DNA of 16,925 bases, taken from CAZKEG01 sp964601575. Its GTDB lineage: Bacteria > Desulfobacterota > Thermodesulfobacteria > Thermodesulfobacteriales > Thermodesulfatatoraceae. Below, piece by piece: positions 15,542 through 16,925 of this stretch. Each line of letters opens with the position of its first letter. The first letter of the stretch is position 1. The DNA lies in NCBI GenBank assembly GCA_964601575.1, contig CAZROA010000057.1, forward strand, positions 1-16,925, given 5' to 3'. A program made the position numbers and the translations under genes. The notes under the pieces are model-generated. The model was not told the DNA's origin. It saw only the letters and a list, made by a program, of their open reading frames with translations, and searched no databases.

Positions 15542-16858
15542 ATGCCCAAGATCAAAGGTCTGGTCATTGGTGCTCCTTTTAGCGGGGCCGGGAAGACTCT
15601 CCTTTCTTGTGCTCTGATCAAGGCCTTCCGTGAACAGGGGTTTACTGTTTCTCCTTTTAAGGTGGGGCCGGATTATATCGACCCTGGGTATCTGACCAGA
15701 GCAGCGGGAAGGCCTTGTTATAATCTGGACCCTTGGATGGTCTCTGAAGCCGGGGTGAAAAGGAGTTTTGCCCGTGGGGCCAGGGGCGGGGAAATAGCCG
15801 TCGTGGAAGGGGTGATGGGGCTCTTTGACGGGGCTTGCGGGCAAGAGGGTTCTACCGCTCAGGTAGCTAAGCTCTTGAAGCTTCCGGTGCTCCTTGTCTT
15901 CCCGGCCCAAAAAGTGGCCGGGACCATTTCCGCCCTTGTCAAAGGGCTCTTTGAGTTCGATCCAGGACTCGAATTTATGGGGGTGGTGCTCACCAAGGTG
16001 GCCAGCCTCAGACATGAAAAGATGCTCCTTTCTGCCTTGGAGAAGACAGGCGTACCGGTCCTTGGCGTTATTCCCCGTAAGGATGAATTCAAGCTTCCTG
16101 AAAGACACTTGGGCCTGGTCTTGGCTGAAGAAGTGGACTTTGAGGCCATCGATCTTTCTTCCTATTTGGACCTTGATCAAATCCTTGACCGGCTGGGGAA
16201 GATTATATTTGAAGATCTTTCCTGCCCCGAAAATCATCCCCGAGTGACCGTGGCCGTGGCTAGAGATGAGGCCTTTTCCTTTTATTATCAAGAGAATCTG
16301 GACCTTTTAGAAGAGGCTGGAGCCAGGCTTTGTTTCTTTTCTCCGCTGAGGGACCCTTTTCCCAAAGAGGCCCAAGCCCTCTATCTCGGTGGTGGATATC
16401 CTGAACTTTATGCCCGAAAACTCTCGGCCCGAGAAGGCCTTTTAAAGACCATGCGGGAGAAGATCAAGAGCGGGATGCCAGTCCTTGCCGAGTGTGGTGG
16501 CTTTATGTTTTTACAAAAGGAAATAAAGATTGAAGGAAAAAATTATCCTATGTTGGGTGTCCTTGACGGAGTGGCCGAATTATCCCCCGGCCTAAAGGCT
16601 CTGGGTTACCGCACAATAAAGACCCTGACCAAGAGCCCCCTTGGGCCAGAGGGTCTCCTCCTCCGGGGGCATGAGTTTCGTTACAGTACCCTGGCCCAAG
16701 AACTTTCCCGAGGTTTTGAGGTCTTCGATGCCTGGGGGGCGAGAAAAAAGACCTTTGGGGTGGTTGAAGAGAGGCTCTTTGCCAGCTACGTTCATCTTCA
16801 CTTTGGGAGTAATCCCCAAGTGACCCAATATTTGATAGACCAGGTATCGAGGGTCTAG
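15542..16858 (+). CDS. cbiA: Cobyrinate a,c-diamide synthase (438 aa)
   Basis: The enzyme amidates the a and c carboxylates of cobyrinate (or its Co-free form, CobB) using ATP and glutamine, in cobalamin synthesis. The N-terminal dethiobiotin-synthetase-like ATPase domain shows the P-loop GAPFSGAGKT (10-19), KVGPDYIDPGY (40-50) and VVEGVMGLFDG (87-97). The C-terminal type-1-like glutaminase domain (about 235-438) has the nucleophile C318 in AECGG, the GGGYPELY turn (283-290), GHEFRYS (376-382) and the histidines in YVHLHFGSNP (H418/H420). Length is typical. The RBS is only AGAGG one base from ATG, so it is weak. The gene lies 39 bases after flxA, probably in the same transcript. It supplies the corrinoid needed by the AcsE pathway upstream. 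Confident. Confidence 0.93.
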   Translation: MPKIKGLVIGAPFSGAGKTLLSCALIKAFREQGFTVSPFKVGPDYIDPGYLTRAAGRPCYNLDPWMVSEAGVKRSFARGARGGEIAVVEGVMGLFDGACGQEGSTAQVAKLLKLPVLLVFPAQKVAGTISALVKGLFEFDPGLEFMGVVLTKVASLRHEKMLLSALEKTGVPVLGVIPRKDEFKLPERHLGLVLAEEVDFEAIDLSSYLDLDQILDRLGKIIFEDLSCPENHPRVTVAVARDEAFSFYYQENLDLLEEAGARLCFFSPLRDPFPKEAQALYLGGGYPELYARKLSAREGLLKTMREKIKSGMPVLAECGGFMFLQKEIKIEGKNYPMLGVLDGVAELSPGLKALGYRTIKTLTKSPLGPEGLLLRGHEFRYSTLAQELSRGFEVFDAWGARKKTFGVVEERLFASYVHLHFGSNPQVTQYLIDQVSRV

Positions 16859-16867
16859 GAGGAGATG

Positions 16868-16925
16868 ATGCTCTTAATCCTTTTTTTGATATCTCTTCTA
16901 GCGTTACCGGTACAAGCCGCGGAGA
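16868..16925 (+). CDS. Start of a gene for an exported protein, cut by the window end
   Basis: AGGAGG (16857-16862), overlapping the cbiA stop, lies five bases before ATG 16868; an adjacent ATG at 16865 is too close to it. The 19 codons visible encode a short hydrophobic stretch (MLLILFLISLLALP) ending in VQAAE, which looks like a signal peptide with an AxA-type cleavage site. It probably encodes a periplasmic or secreted protein; nothing further can be said. Confidence 0.6.
   Translation, partial: MLLILFLISLLALPVQAAE

Noticed and set aside
15512..16291. 259-aa minus-strand ORF opposite cbiA
   Set aside because: Antisense shadow of a clear cobyrinate a,c-diamide synthase; low-complexity His/Gly composition and no RBS.
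1..16925. CRISPR arrays, tRNA or rRNA genes, insertion sequences, phage attachment sites
   Set aside because: I saw no spaced direct repeats, cloverleaf-like segments, transposase-like products or terminal inverted repeats.

Overview
The window looks like part of the chromosome of a strictly anaerobic, autotrophic (Wood-Ljungdahl) and probably sulfur- or sulfate-metabolising bacterium. The combination of an AcsE-type methyltransferase, a selenocysteine formate dehydrogenase, Hdr/Flx electron-transfer proteins and a CoA-disulfide/persulfide reductase resembles Thermodesulfobacteriota, possibly a thermophile. The lineage is an inference from gene families; no marker gene is present.

Layout. 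(1) Positions 1-4879, + strand: the 3' part of acsE (methyl-H4folate:corrinoid methyltransferase), then one very large formate dehydrogenase gene. That gene looks like two ORFs split by TGA at 3251-3253. The TGA is in the catalytic selenocysteine context and is followed at once by a bacterial SECIS hairpin, so it is one 1362-residue selenoprotein. It carries N-terminal 2Fe-2S, GltD/NfnB-like flavoprotein and ferredoxin modules. A perfect 16-bp hairpin follows it. (2) 5041-6738, - strand: a CoA-disulfide-reductase/NADH-oxidase-type flavoprotein with a C-terminal rhodanese domain. (3) 6739-6945: a divergent control region with a good + strand promoter and a 10-bp inverted repeat. (4) 6946-15502, + strand: a tightly packed operon for an Hdr/Flx-type complex. 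It encodes an HdrC-HdrB/DsrK-like Fe-S protein, a 1006-aa HdrA with two flavin modules, MvhD/FlxD, two four-iron ferredoxin-like subunits and the FAD/NAD-binding FlxA-like subunit. An AT-rich two-gene module (a 116-aa unknown protein and an AbiEii-type nucleotidyltransferase toxin) sits inside this operon, just before the FlxA-like gene. (5) 15542-16858: cobyrinate a,c-diamide synthase, followed by the first codons of an exported protein.

How the genes may work together (inference): formate dehydrogenase and AcsE act at the two ends of the methyl branch of the Wood-Ljungdahl pathway. CbiA helps supply the corrinoid that AcsE methylates. The Flx-Hdr proteins would exchange electrons between NAD(P)H, ferredoxin and a disulfide or other low-potential partner through flavin-based bifurcation. 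The rhodanese flavoprotein points to sulfane-sulfur or CoA-persulfide chemistry. The AT-rich toxin module is probably an acquired insertion.
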